This document shows, piece after piece, positions 35,461-47,280 of a stretch of 64,000 nt of DNA; within the stretch, counting starts at the first letter, position 1, and every line of letters starts with the position of its first letter. The stretch covers positions 13,330,001 through 13,394,000 of the forward strand of contig NC_045130.1 of the NCBI RefSeq assembly GCF_007655135.1. Direction: 5' to 3'. The position numbers were made by a program, and so were the translations under genes. The DNA is from Punica granatum (lineage: Eukaryota; Streptophyta; Magnoliopsida; Myrtales; Lythraceae). The notes beneath the pieces are model-generated. The model worked only from the letters and a program-made list of their open reading frames with translations. It was not told the origin of the DNA and searched no databases.

Positions 35461-38100
35461 AAAGCTGTTAAAATCTGTGCGGACTCGAATTTCATCTCGT
35501 CGGGGCCGGCATGTGCGCGCCTATGCGCACGGCTTGGGAGTGTCCACCTTCCCATGGAGATGCGTGACGAACACGAGTAAGAAGGAGTTGCCACTTACTA
35601 TTTACGACCCGAAGGTCGAGGGCTGTTAAGTTGGCAAGGTCTAGGGGTACGGAGTACACCTAACTGTTAAGGCATTGGTCTTGCGGAACCAAAAATTCCA
35701 AGTTCGGGGGTTCTATTACGTGCGGGCCTATATCCTGCACGCTCTTTCGGTACTCTAGCTTACTAAGCTTGCCGTTCTATTTATTTACTGCGTGATTTAA
35801 GGTTACACTTGACTCGCCCGATTCAGACTAAGAACCCGAGAAGGAATAGGCCTGTACATCGAGGAATCGGTTCGCTATCCTTGCGTGACGGTTCATCGGA
35901 CCGTGACAGTCGACATCCCGCGCGAACTGAAACCGCGAAGCATTGGGTTTACTTGTCCCTAGGTAAGCAAATCGACTCTACCGATTCAGCACTCAAACCG
36001 TTCACACTTCGACCAGGATTCTTACATGAATAAATGTACAAAATAAATCATTACACTGTTCTCTCGAATATGAAAATACAAATTACAATGACCGAATCCT
36101 GGTCGGTTCGCATTCGGTCATTATTCCACTCGTGCTCACCGTGTGGTTTGAAAAGACTGAAATTGAAATTAAGATGCGCGCTCAGCGTTTGGGGGATTAG
36201 GCCCCGTGATCGACGGTTAGGGGCGTTGGACCCTGTGTGAATCGTATCTTAAAGGATTGGGCTCGTCCCGCAAGGAAACAGAGAAAAATAGACAAAAGTA
36301 GATGAAAATGGATAAAAAACATATAAAAGCAGATGAGTACAGACAAGTTGTGTTTTAAACGTCGGTGTTTACGTGATTTATCAGGTTATGTACCGGGGTT
36401 ATTTGGCAAGCAAATTCCTACCCTAAACGGACAAACGAGGTGATGGAGAGGGTATGTAGCATTCGGTGGTATTTTAACGGACCCGAAAGACATGATGTCC
36501 GTAGTCAAGTCTCGATTGTGTGGATTGTTCTTAGATTATTTTGTATTGTGACAATGTGGCTTTTACAGATTATGACAAGAGTTTTTTCGCCTAAAACCCG
36601 AAACCTAGCCATTTGCTTGACTATTTGCCCATGTTTGGTTAAGCCGAGTTTGAGATTAATATGTTTTTCGTATTTTGACTCGTTCTAAACAAAAACTTAG
36701 GAAATGGGGGCACGAAACACCGCTAGGATATCGGCGGATCAAGAACCGGTGGTTATGCCCTTGAATTGGAAAATATGTGTGTGTATGAAAAATTAAGATT
36801 ACGCGACACGGACTATCGAAAGTCAGTAGCCGGTGTCGACCGATCCCTTGGATCTGTCGGGGTCGTGAAGACTCCGAAAGAGCCGAGAAACCGATCGGTC
36901 CGCCCGGAAGTAGTCTAAAAAGGACTCATATACCCCGATTTGAACTGCCTCAAATTGGGTCTAGATTTAAGTCGAGATATATGAGTACTCCTAGATATCC
37001 ATGCTACACGTGGCACGTATCTCGGTACTTTTGAAATTATGAATTTTTAAAAAGGCATGACCAACAGTTCTTGAACTGTCGATGCGATTACAAATTATTG
37101 ACCGGTTCGTACAATTCATCTAAAATTGTCGAGTAATTTATTTTAGTCAAGTTTAACGTCCCGATTGTCCCGTGTGTGGAATTTTAAGTTAATTGGAAAT
37201 TTGCTGAATGCATTAATTTACGGATCTCAAGCTGCCAAAATGGTCATTGGTGGACTGCCCCGATAGAACTCTAATTTCCGATTGTCTTGGGGTTAAATTC
37301 AATTTTTAATCGACTTTACGTGATTAAACCGATTCATGTGAGGTTTTAATCAAAAGCACATTCAAACACTCCAAGCACACGAATATGAGCAAGGACGATC
37401 ACAATAAAATTAATTCGTTGATTTTAAGTCAAAGTGATTAATAAAACCGTTTTGATGTATTTTGTGCCTTGTATATTATGGGTTTACAAAGCGATTTATT
37501 TAAATTTAACGCATTTAAATCACGATTTAACATCCAATCAAAACCAAAATAAAATACGGTCGCATACAATCATATATCAATCACGATCATAACACATATT
37601 TCATAAATTGTTCAAGGATCGAATTAAAATAATTTCAAAGGAACATGGACTGATTTGGAAATTCGGCTAAAATCCCGGGGACTGATTAGAGACAACTTTA
37701 AAAATCCAGGGCTGCTTTAAAAAAAGTGCAAAAAGTCACAGGGACTAAACTGGAACAGATTTAAAAGTTTCCTGGATTAATCTGGGACGTCTGAAAAGTT
37801 CTGTGGCTTAACAGAAATTTAAAATGGCCCAGGATCTGATTAAAACAGATTTGAAAGTTCAGGGGCTGATCTGAAAAAGTGGAAAAGTCACAGGGACTGA
37901 AATGAAACAAATTAAAAAGTTCCCCAAACTGATTTGAATCATCTGAAAATTCTGTGGCTGAATTGAAAGAGTTGAAAATGGGCCAGGACTTGATTGAAAC
38001 AGAATTTAAAATTTGGGGCTGATCTGAAAAAGTGAAAGAGTTGCAGGGACTAAACTGGAATAGATTAAAAAGTTTGTAAAACCCGGTTTAGAATAATTCC
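35461..38100 (+). mobile_element. Large LTR-retrotransposon-derived block A
   Basis: A GC-richer block of unique style. 35466-37060 is homologous, in inverted orientation, to 52975-51300: shared landmarks include GGCTTGGGAGTGTCCAC, GACCCGAAGGT, AAGGCATTGGTCT, GCGGAACC, CTTTCGGTAC and GTAGCCGGTGTCGACC. No gag or pol frames are present in either copy, so I read these as long terminal repeats or internally deleted derivatives of one LTR family. Ends were not resolved. Confidence 0.6.
37708..38060 (+). repeat. ~154-bp tandem repeat, about 2.3 units, inside block A
   Basis: Unit starts at 37708, 37861 and about 38015 with AGGGGCTGATCTGAAAAAGT-like sequence. Each contains a CACAGGGACTAAACTGGAAC-like segment and then TTCTGTGGCT. 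Smaller GGGACTGATT-like phrases repeat within units. Confidence 0.8.
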
Positions 38101-38864
38101 GCTTATTTACACGGTCCACAAACAATTATCTCACATCATTACCACCCAAAAAAACATTAATATGTGAAAATAAGGTCCTGTACATGCCACTAAGTCGAGA
38201 AATTATACCTTATTCGAACTATCAGCAAAAAGACCACGAAGCTTCGAAAATCTCTCCAAAGTAGGGCTGGTACAGACTGTTCAGGGGTACCTCAGCGGGT
38301 CAGCAACGGCTCGGGTACACATAGGACACGAACGAGACGACAACGACGAGCAGCCACGAGCAACGGACGGCAACAACGTGCAGCCAGTGGTAGCCAACCT
38401 GCAAAAATAAATCAAAGAAGGGACAACAACGAGCGTTAGCCACCACAGGGAGTGCGAGAAGGGCCTGGATCAAACTGGACGCGACTCCCGGTGCTCGGAG
38501 GTGGTGGCAACAACCACTGCTATCTAAGAATGAAGCTGAGAGCGAGAGGGAGGTCCGGTGATGGTGCAAAACGTCGAGAGATCCAAAGAAATAGGGGACT
38601 GGGGGGTGGTCAGTGAGTTCGGGACCTCCCAGAACTGAGGGCACGAGGATTTTTTTTTTTAAAAAAGAAAAGGCGAGCTGTATGTTGTGAGCGTGGGCTG
38701 ATAGTCGGGAGTTTTTTTTTTTTTTGTAGAAAACGGGGAGGACTACAGGAAAGTTCCCACTGAGGGGATTTCGATTCAGCTAAGGGAAAGGGAATTGAGG
38801 AGGAGATGGCTGAGGCGTTCAGGAAAGGAGAGAACCGAAAGGGGTCTTGAGAGTGAGTGACGCA
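38101..38864. other. GC-rich repeat-like DNA downstream of block A
   Basis: A GC-rich segment with CGACGACGAGCAGCC-like phrases and T-runs at 38651 and 38715. The 114-codon open frame on the minus strand (38300-38644) has no recognisable motif and is probably not a gene. It may be a continuation of block A. Confidence 0.35.
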
Positions 38865-39240
38865 TCGAACCTAATTGGGATATGTTGATTCACACACGAA
38901 TACCAGAAAACAACCTTCTATCACCTGTTGATTCTACGAATACCAGGAATATGTATCAAACTTGAAAACAAATCCGAGATTGGGAGAAAGAGCATGATAG
39001 CTCCACAACTTTATTGATAAATCCGAAATTAACTGTTTCCAACCCTAGGGTTGTACAAAACTTAAATAGGTCTTAAAAACGCTTAAATTGCATGAAAAAT
39101 ATAAACTTTGCTAAAATTGCAAAAACGTCCTAAATAACATAAAATTGCCTGTTTGAGGCCATAAACGATGGAATTTGCCTTAAAAATCTAAAAATCACGA
39201 CGTAGCGGTGAGTTTTGCTTCGGAGGCCGTTTCCCTTCAC
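38865..39240. mobile_element. Possible LTR fragment
   Basis: Sequence with GATTCACACACGAATACCAG repeated partially about 55 bp later, then ACAACTTTATTGATAAATCC and CAACCCTAGGGTTGTACAAA, resembles a plant LTR fragment. No partner repeat was found in the window. Confidence 0.35.
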
Positions 39241-39475
39241 ATTGAGTAGTTAGAACCTATTTTTCTCCAGGTACCGACTTGCCGCCTCTTCTACCGCAGT
39301 ACCTAGCTAGTAAGAAGAGGAGAGGATCACCGAGGAGGCGGTGGCGAATGCAATGCTCGGGGGAGCAAATACGGCGATTAGGCTACTAGAGTTTTGGCAT
39401 AATTTCATGAGATTAAATTAATAAAAAAACTTGAGAGAATTTAAAGAGTTGAGAGTTGTTAAAATGGGACTCTTA

Positions 39476-39644
39476 GGGGGCGTTTGATTTCAGAGTTAAA
39501 GTAACTTTGATTTTGATTATGAAAAAAGACAAATGAGATGGTATTATAAATTTGACTTGGGAAACACGTGTTTTTGTTTTGTAGTGAGTAGAGTTAAAAT
39601 CAAAATCATAATTATAAAATTTGACCCTAAAATCAAACAGGCCC
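39476..39644. mobile_element. Short Tourist-like MITE related to the 232-bp family
   Basis: 169 bp, ends GGGGGCGTTTGATTTCA and TAAAATCAAACAGGCCC, flanked by TTA on both sides (39473-39475 and 39645-39647). The interior holds GTTTTGTAGTGAGTAGAGTT, the reverse complement of a block in the 232-bp copies, so it is a shortened relative in opposite orientation. Confidence 0.8.
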
Positions 39645-40815
39645 TTATATTTCACAATATATATGAATATATATCTTTTTACAACAGTGATTCATGAGTT
39701 TAGTACTACTAGATAGAATTCTAATAGCTAATTAAAGGGTATGAGTAGCCTCGTCATTAAATTTCAACTTACAACATCTTTGTTGATAAGCGAGGACGCG
39801 CACTACTATACTACGACCTTTTTTTACTATTTCAATATTTATTTTTAGAGTAAACTATCTTTTTGTCCTTAATGTTTAGCTTAGCCATCGAAATTGTCCT
39901 TAAAGGTGAATTTTGTCTATCAACTCAGTCCTTCTGTTTACTTTTCTTTAAAAAGGGCTTAATGACGTGAAAAGAAAATATTCAAATTGGAAAGATGAAA
40001 AGAAAAAATGACAAATAATAATAATAATAATATTCTTTTTTTGGTAACTGGAGGGGGAGCTCGCCGAAGGGATTTTCGCTAAAATGAACTCGTATGAACA
40101 CACAGAAAGACACTGGTCGCTCTAATACCTGTATAATGCCATCAAACAAAATTGTTGGCAACATCTTGTTACATATGATATCATCGTTGATCTTCGCCTA
40201 CAACCATGCGGGATCTCGAGTAGGAGTTCTAGAGGCCACCCACAAGCCGGAGTCCTTGGGAGGTATGGGGTGAGAGTGTTGTTAAGCCTTGTGAATCCTA
40301 CATTGATTGTACAATGGGAAGATATGAAATTTGTATGTAAAGCCCAATGATCTCATTAGAAATTACCACTTTTGAGTGATAAGCCTGTGATTATTACCAC
40401 TATTTTAGTCAAAATATTTACACTTACAATAATGGACATCAAACACATCTTTTAGTACACTAAACACAATAAAGATTATGGTATTGCTTCAAATGCCTCC
40501 ATAAATTATTGTTTTGAAAATCTTGAGTGAATATTAGAAATTTTATTAAAAATAAAAATAAAAATATTTTCTTGATAGATTACACTCATCTAACCCGTAG
40601 CCCCTGTCGCTATTGACTAATTATTTATGGACAATACTTTTATTTTCGGTAGATTATTGATGGAAAATACTTTTTTCTTCGAATCAAAGGATGCGGAATT
40701 CCTCGTGAATATATATTACCCATCTTTTATTGGGAAATTACAGACATGCCACTATGTCTTGTAGCAGTAATTTTCGGCAGATTTGGTTGGCACAAATAGC
40801 AGTGCCCATTATTTA
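39645..40815. other. Intergenic, no supported gene
   Basis: AT-rich DNA with a short (AAT)n run at about 40016-40032. Nothing else recognised. Confidence 0.45.
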
Positions 40816-41572
40816 GGGTTAATGACAAAAAACCACATAAACTTTGACCATTTTTTCTATTTTAGCACGAATTTTAATTTTTGGTAAAAAAAGATACGAA
40901 CTTTGATTTTCTTGTCAAGTTAGACATATGCGCCATTTTTCATCAATTTTGCTGTCATGGCGGAAAATAGTGACTACGTGTCAAAAAGTGTCACATCATA
41001 TTAGCAAAAATAATAAAAAATTTAAAGAAAAAAATAGAGAAATGTTTTGATTGAAAAAAGGGTGAGGACCCCTGCTAGCCACAGTAACCTCGATTGGGGC
41101 TGTCAGTGACCTCGAAGGGTTTCGACTACCTCACTCAGGGGTGTTGACTGGGATCAAAGCCTACCCTCGAGAGAATCCCCAAGGGTGGCAGCCAAGATAA
41201 AAGCCTCGCCTGTTGAAATAGGGAGAATCCCCAATTTGAGGATTCTCTTGATTCCACCCTTCCACCACTCCTTTAATTAGGTTTGTCGATGTCCTCTAGG
41301 GTCCTCGACGACTCCAATCGGGGGCGGTGGCTCACCCTTTCTCTAATCAATGTCTTTCTCACTTTTTTCTCTTAATTTTTTTTTAAATTTTTTTCCGAAG
41401 TGACATTACACCATTTTCTGCGTAGACACTGCTTTCAGCCAAGTCAGCGAAATGATGGAAAATGGCACAAATATTTAACCTGACAAGAAAATCAAAGTTC
41501 GTGTTTTTTTGTCGAAAAATAAAGTTCGTGCCAAAATTAAAAATGATCAAAATTTTTATTTTGTCATTAATC
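40816..41572. mobile_element. Mutator-like MITE with 9-bp target duplication
   Basis: Begins GGGTTAATGACAAAA and ends TTTTGTCATTAATC, with inverted similarity continuing over 100 bp or more (ACGAACTTTGATTTTCTTGTC on the left is inverted on the right). Flanks CATTATTTA and CATTCTTTA match at 8 of 9 positions, as expected for a Mutator-type insertion. The interior has the same GC-rich GACCTCG/GGGGTC style as 10787-11691. No transposase. Confidence 0.75.
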
Positions 41573-42453
41573 CATTCTTTATAGATGTCTACCGATTTTC
41601 TTTTTTCATGCGTAGGAAGAAGAAAAATTTAATGTAAAAGTACAATAGTATTTCGTTGTCCAGCGAATAAAAAGTACAATAATATATCGTTCGCCGAAAA
41701 AGCTATATATTCATTGGTCAATTTACATGTATATGCTTTTTCCCTACAATTTATTTTCAAAAGTAATTTTTCTCTTCTCACTCTTTCCTCTGCAATATGA
41801 TATGATTTTTCTTTCTACAATGCAATAGTACTACCCGTACCACTGTTGTCTATTTGCCATATATAATATTATAGATATAGATTTCTAACTTAATTAGTTA
41901 ATGGATGAGTCCTTATTTGAAATTAAATTTTAATTTATGATAATTTTAGGACTTCTACTTGAATGACAATTTCAATTTTCTTATTTACAGTATTATGGTA
42001 AAATTATAAATTCATTAGACCATAGTTTTATATAAAACCAGAAGAGGCTTTTCTTGCACCTATACAGATAATCAGGTCTGGAAGCTTCCACTGTGAGGAA
42101 GAAAATAAAGTAGAACGAAAACTCGAATTGGTGAGAGTTGAATCACTGACTTTTTTTTGTTTCAAATTGAGGACGAATGTCACTACACTCCTCTATTTTT
42201 TTTTCCCTTATGGGTTGTCTAGGTTTCTTTTGATTAATTTTACAATTCACTTGAACATCCTGTAAGTCCATGGAATAGGTCAATCCGATCACAAGTCATG
42301 CATGTGGCCCAAAAAGAATATTTTTCTACATAATTTTTGATATGATTTGAACTTTGGACTTTCAAACAAATTATACCATTTTACCCAATTTACGCTCCCC
42401 CTTCTTAAGGGCATTATCTTGTTTTGTGTTTTTCATTTTTTTTATGAGACAAC
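41573..42453. other. Intergenic, no supported gene
   Basis: AT-rich; the short open frames are not supported. Nothing recognised. Confidence 0.45.
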
Positions 42454-43074
42454 CAAGGTTGTCACGATTGCGATCCTATTTAGGATTGAAAGGGAGTCAT
42501 GAGATTGAGGATCTATAATTAAAAATATATATATAATAAAATGTATGATTTCTTATCCATCACAACTCCTACTTACCATCAACTTTTATCTACCGCCAAA
42601 AAACAAAAAAATTCTTATTCATATGATTTTAAGCTCTTGAAAGACTAATCACCAACTATAAGTCATAGAAAAAACATAAAAATATCGTTCACAAGTTACT
42701 AAAAAGCAACTACAATTTACAAATGACATTATTGAATATAAGCAACAAGCAACAACAAAGAAAGAAAAACAAATTACACGTCATCAAAATCATCGTGAAG
42801 ATCATTGCCATGAACACCGACATAGTCATCATCCTTAGGATCATATTCATCTTCTTCGGGGAACTCCAAATCATCAACCATGGTACTTAGGGCTTAGCAT
42901 ATGAACTCAACATGCATGGGCTTGGTCCACTTTTTTAAGATTGCACAGATCCTAAGATCCTAAAAGTCAGACCAAGATCCCGATAAGATCAGAGTAATAT
43001 TGGAATCGGAAGCTTGCCAATGAATTGTAAGATCATAAGATCCTGAAAGCCCACTCGAAATCCTGACAACTTTG
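42454..43074 (-). mobile_element. hAT-derived element, 621 bp, with residual coding end
   Basis: Ends CAAGGTTGTCA and TGACAACTTTG, flanked by the perfect 8-bp repeat GAGACAAC (42446-42453 and 43075-43082). Subterminal sequence is rich in AGGATC and TAAGATC words in both orientations, as in many hAT elements. On the minus strand it contains a small acidic reading frame (42881-42774). Confidence 0.83.
42774..42881 (-). pseudogene. Residual acidic C-terminal frame, possibly of a hAT transposase
   Basis: A 35-codon frame starting MVDDLEFPEEDEYDP, continuing with KDDDYVGVHGNDLHDD and stopping at TAA. It is strongly acidic and without a domain. Plant hAT transposases often end in an acidic tail after the dimerisation domain, and the location near the end of a hAT element fits. 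The rest of the gene is absent, so this is probably a deletion derivative. That identity is inference. Confidence 0.45.
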
Positions 43075-43082
43075 GAGACAAC

Positions 43083-44769
43083 TATATGTTTCCAATCTAT
43101 TTGCTAAAATTAGTCCTCAATTAGGTGTGCATTATTGCACTGCAATTACAACTTCTTTTTTAATGACACAGTTTACCAACTGTCCTACATCTTACGGTTG
43201 ACAACATAATTATTCCTTACAGTCAGGCCAAGCCAATGTATATTGTTAACGTATAACGAGAAGTCAGACCTTTGTCTATTAGGTTGTCATTACCCATCAG
43301 GTTTGGCACCGACATGCTTTCTTTTTCTTGCTGATTTTGAAGATTAGTCGTCGTCGCAAACATCAAGTCAACATCTGTATTTCAAAGTTCCCTTGAAGAC
43401 CGGTCAACTTCAAATTCCACTTTATCGAGATAAATTTGTGTATTGCCTTATTTTCCTTCTTTACCCTTAACATCTCTATATTGCTATGAGAAACAGTAGG
43501 AAGTACTGCAAAGTGAGATTAGCTATAAAGTCAGATAAATTAGGACCTTATTAGGAAGTACCGTACAACCTTATAAACACATTCTGATGACATATGATTA
43601 ACGAGGATTTGTACTTGAGATTTATACATATGTTTAAGATTAGCTAAATTAATTTCCATTTTAATTTTTTGAATTACAAATGAAACCAGAGAGGCTAGAA
43701 TAAGGAAACACTACAGAATAAATGACAGTTACCGATAGAGAATTACGATCGTTAAAACTAGAATATTCCCTGATAAAAGACCAGGTTATACCTTCAGTCA
43801 AGACTAGTTGGCAAAAGTTGGATTGGTGTAGAGCTAACCTATTGGACTTTTGCTGAGGATAATAATGCTAAAAACTCTATTCCAACTGTCAATTAATACT
43901 AGTGGCAAAATCTCACCCATGAGAGCAAATAAATTCATACTAGTGACTAAAGAATCTATTCGTATAACTCTCTTTATTTTAACATCTTCTCTTTTAATAA
44001 TAAAGATTCCTGTCGGTATATATCATTTATTTTGTAATGAAATATAAACCTAAATCTAAATAAATGAGTACAAATAGTTTCACTAACGAAAATCGAACCT
44101 AAATCATTTCTTCCCTAGACTAAGATGTGTGGCACTGTACCATGCCTCCTTTTTTTTTATTCCATTTCAATTAGTTTTTCTTTATAAATTATTCCATAAA
44201 CAAGATAGCTAATTAAAATGGAATATTAGTTGTAACAAACGGCATGTATAACCTCTGATTTTGAGGAGTCATAAATAATAAGCTTGAATATTTAACATTT
44301 AGAGACTCTTCTTTGCGATAAGGATTATACCCCAACCAACATTGTTAGACCACAATCTTTTTAATTTAATCTCAAGTGGCTATATCCTTAAAATTTTAAT
44401 TTCTTACATATTAAACTAGGTGCAGAGATAAAATGATGACATGAGAGATTTTTTTTGGATGGTGGGTGACAGTAGTGGCGATCTTGCTGTCCCCTGCTAT
44501 GCAATGTTCGAACTCTTATCTTTAACTGCGAACATATCAGACTAATTGAACAATCAGTGCAAGCACTGGCTCGTCCGCGTAGCACCACCAAAGGCCTAAT
44601 ATAATTTACAGAAGCCGGTATCCCCCAAGTTCAAGCTTAAGAGCACACAACTAGCAAATATTTTTGACAAATGCACTAGAAAGAATTTGAACTTGGAATC
44701 TTGGAGTTACCAAACCATTTAAATTAAGCTTGTTAACTACTGGATCACTATCTTTGATGGTATGACATC
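43083..44769. other. Intergenic, possible SINE-like pieces
   Basis: No supported gene. On the minus strand, GAGTTCGAACATTGC (about 44502) and AAGTTCAAATTCTTTC (about 44685) look like tRNA B boxes and may be SINE remnants. Confidence 0.4.
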
Positions 44770-44990
44770 AGATATTTACGTACTCAAGTCATTGCCCCAA
44801 CAAAGTAATTAGCTTTCATTAGGGGAAAAAAAAACTAATTAGCGTCCAATTTAGAAAGCACATCCAATTCTAATATGTTATATCTATCGGAATATAATAT
44901 GTTATATCTATATATATAGTCGGGGAAGTAGAGACTATTGTCCATATGGAAAAATTAAGTTAGGTAGAAAAAGCTCTGGGCTCATCTCTC
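44770..44990 (+). promoter_or_regulatory. Conserved upstream region of the duplicated gene, copy 1
   Basis: The region from about 44785 (CTCAAGTCATTGCCCCAA) to the ATG is nearly identical to 63641-63836 upstream of the second copy. A TATA-like CTATATATATAG lies at about 44908, 72-83 bases before the ATG. Copy 1 has an extra 10-15 bases at TAATATGTTATATCTATC relative to copy 2. Confidence 0.55.
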
Positions 44991-45190
44991 ATGGCAGCTG
45001 CACTTCTCCATTGCTGCGTTTTGCCCCTATCTCTTGCCTTACTTCTCATTACAATCGGTTGCGTCTCAGGAGAAGGCAATGAAGTTAATAACGAGCGACA
45101 ATCGGTGCTCCGAACCGATAAAACTAGTCGGGAGCTTAATCAGGCTGCCGATTCTTTTCCGGTTCAATATGCACTTGTAGTAAGATCGAT
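44991..45190 (+). CDS. First exon of an unknown secreted protein (duplicated gene, copy 1)
   Basis: An ATG frame starts MAAALLHCCVLPLSLALLLI. Residues 1 to about 27 form a clear signal peptide ending near GCVSGEG, so the product should enter the secretory pathway. The mature part begins with a polar stretch (VNNERQSVLRTDKTSRELNQ) and then FPVQYAL. The frame runs on to a stop at 45272, but the exon probably ends near 45185: CACTT|GTAGTAAG is a plausible donor and the later residues look intron-like. The next exon is not certain; a segment after ATTTTAG at about 46045 (LVGPTLSAEEPLYIH) joins in frame but is short. The family is not recognised. The same exon recurs at 63837 with only silent changes. 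Confidence 0.65.
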
Positions 45191-47280
45191 CTTCTCTTCT
45201 CAGATTAACAACTATCCAATCTCATATTTTCTTCAACTGTTATCAGTACCGGTTCTCCTCAAACTCATTTAAGCAAATCAATAACTTGAGTTTGGCTAGT
45301 CCTTACGTGAGCATGGCTGCTCCAAATTAATTATAATATATAAAAAACGAGGAGTGATACGTGTGTGAGTCTTGATTCACTTTTAATCATCATTTTGACT
45401 CTGCGAAAAATTCAATTCTTGATCAGAATTTCAGGTATTTTTCCGTTTTTATCATTAATATCTCAAAAGTACATTGTCTCTTTCACAATATTTCCACATT
45501 TTATGTACTAGGCTATCGAGAAAATAAAATAACATTATCATAATCCGGACGTATTTCACGTTAACTCAGTCCGTCTCCATCAGTTTTCTCCTTGTTAATA
45601 AATGCTTCAACTTCACTATGTCCATCTCCCTCAAGAAAAAATGTATCTGACTTTTCAAATAGTCTGCTAGGTAATTATTAAATTAAATATCAAAAGAAAA
45701 AGCCAAATTACTAGAGCTATATCTCTAGAACTTTGTCGAATAAGTTACACCTCTTTAATTTCTTTACACATCCGTGCAATGCACGGCTCTTTTCGTAATT
45801 GTTATAATTTTATGTTATTATCTCTCAGTGTTGTGATTATGTATTATATATCATCTTATACTAGATGGTAAAATGACGCTGAACTAACAAATAGACTTTT
45901 TAATAATTTAGTAAACAATGCAAAATAGAAAAAATAGAAAAACTTTAATAAAAAATTGAATTGCACGAATCTATGTATATATAATTTTTTTTCGCATGAA
46001 TAAAATTATAATGCTTGATTAGATAATAATTCTTGATTATTTTAGCTTGTCGGTCCAACTTTATCAGCAGAAGAGCCACTATATATTCACTGAACGACCA
46101 TATACTTCCCACGGTAAAACCATCATTTGTTCCATTTTGATGAGCCGTAATTTATGTGCTCTCAGAGTTTGGATCATTGTGGGGGATTACATTGTGAAAA
46201 CCCTCGTGTACAGGCAATTAATTTAACCTAACTAATACTGGGTTCAATCACCCAAATCATGCGTTAAATCGAGAGGTTTAGCACTTCTGTAAAATCATGC
46301 AAATTGCAAAATCGACCCATTACATGCCAAAATATTACTTAAGATTAATTACGGTACTATATGAGGGCGATGCCTTTAAAAAGAAAATTGATCTATGGGC
46401 TATTAGCGAAGGTGATCGATGAATCGAAACAAAACGAATAAATTTTCCACCACGTCCTCAAACAGTCCTTCAGCTTGTGGTTTTCATTCTCCATGGCCCT
46501 GGCTCGTCACTCTTTCTTCGCCAAGTCTGTGTCTATACGTGGCTCTCTCTCTTCGTCAGGGATCGTCGAAGGTGCTTGGCCACGGCTCCACCCACCCAGT
46601 GGGCGTGATTGGAGAACATGACTATTCCGCGACCCAAACCACTTCATTTCACCATTTCTCTCCCAAATTTTCATTTTTTGTATTTTGTAATTTGATTTTG
46701 TAATTTTTTTCCCGGTCATATGCGGAACAAGTGCCTCTTTCTATTAAATTTACCTGAGAAACTAACGGGAGGGGAGATATTTTCCTATGACCATAGTTGA
46801 GGGAGTAAATGTTATAAATAAAAGTTTTGGACGTTCCCTCCGGGATAGTTTAGGGGGCTCAAGGGTAATTTTCCCTTAAAAAAAAACATACATGTACTGA
46901 GAGATTTACAATGTCGTAGAAGTGCAAAACTATGGTCGGATGTTGTCGTTTCCTTGAGAGATTAAGCACTTTGCAAAAATCGTTCCAGTATTTAGCATGA
47001 TTTTGCAAAATTACTAAATCTCTCACAATAGCCAGAGCTTTCATCACTGAAAGAAAAAAAAAATATGTATAATGATAATTTATAATTTTGCAAAAGTGTT
47101 AAATCTCTTATGATAGCAGAGTATTCAACACTGAGAAAATTATATATATATTATGTGTAAGATTAATTTTAAATATATTAATAATATATTAAGTAATGGA
47201 ATAAACTAACATTCAGCCATTTCTTGGTGACTTTGATGATTTTACGTGTTATGAGGGACCTGGAAAAAAAAAAAAAACGG
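45191..47280. other. Intergenic or intronic, no further exon supported
   Basis: This could include introns of the gene starting at 44991. CCGTGCAATGCACGG at about 45773 is a Helitron-style palindrome. 46896-47150 contains imperfect inverted and direct copies of a GAGAGATTTA...GCAAAA phrase, perhaps a small MITE. No coding region supported. Confidence 0.4.

Noticed and set aside
38300..38644. 114-codon minus-strand open frame
   Set aside because: GC-rich repeat context, low-complexity composition (Ser, His, Leu, Val runs), no domain.
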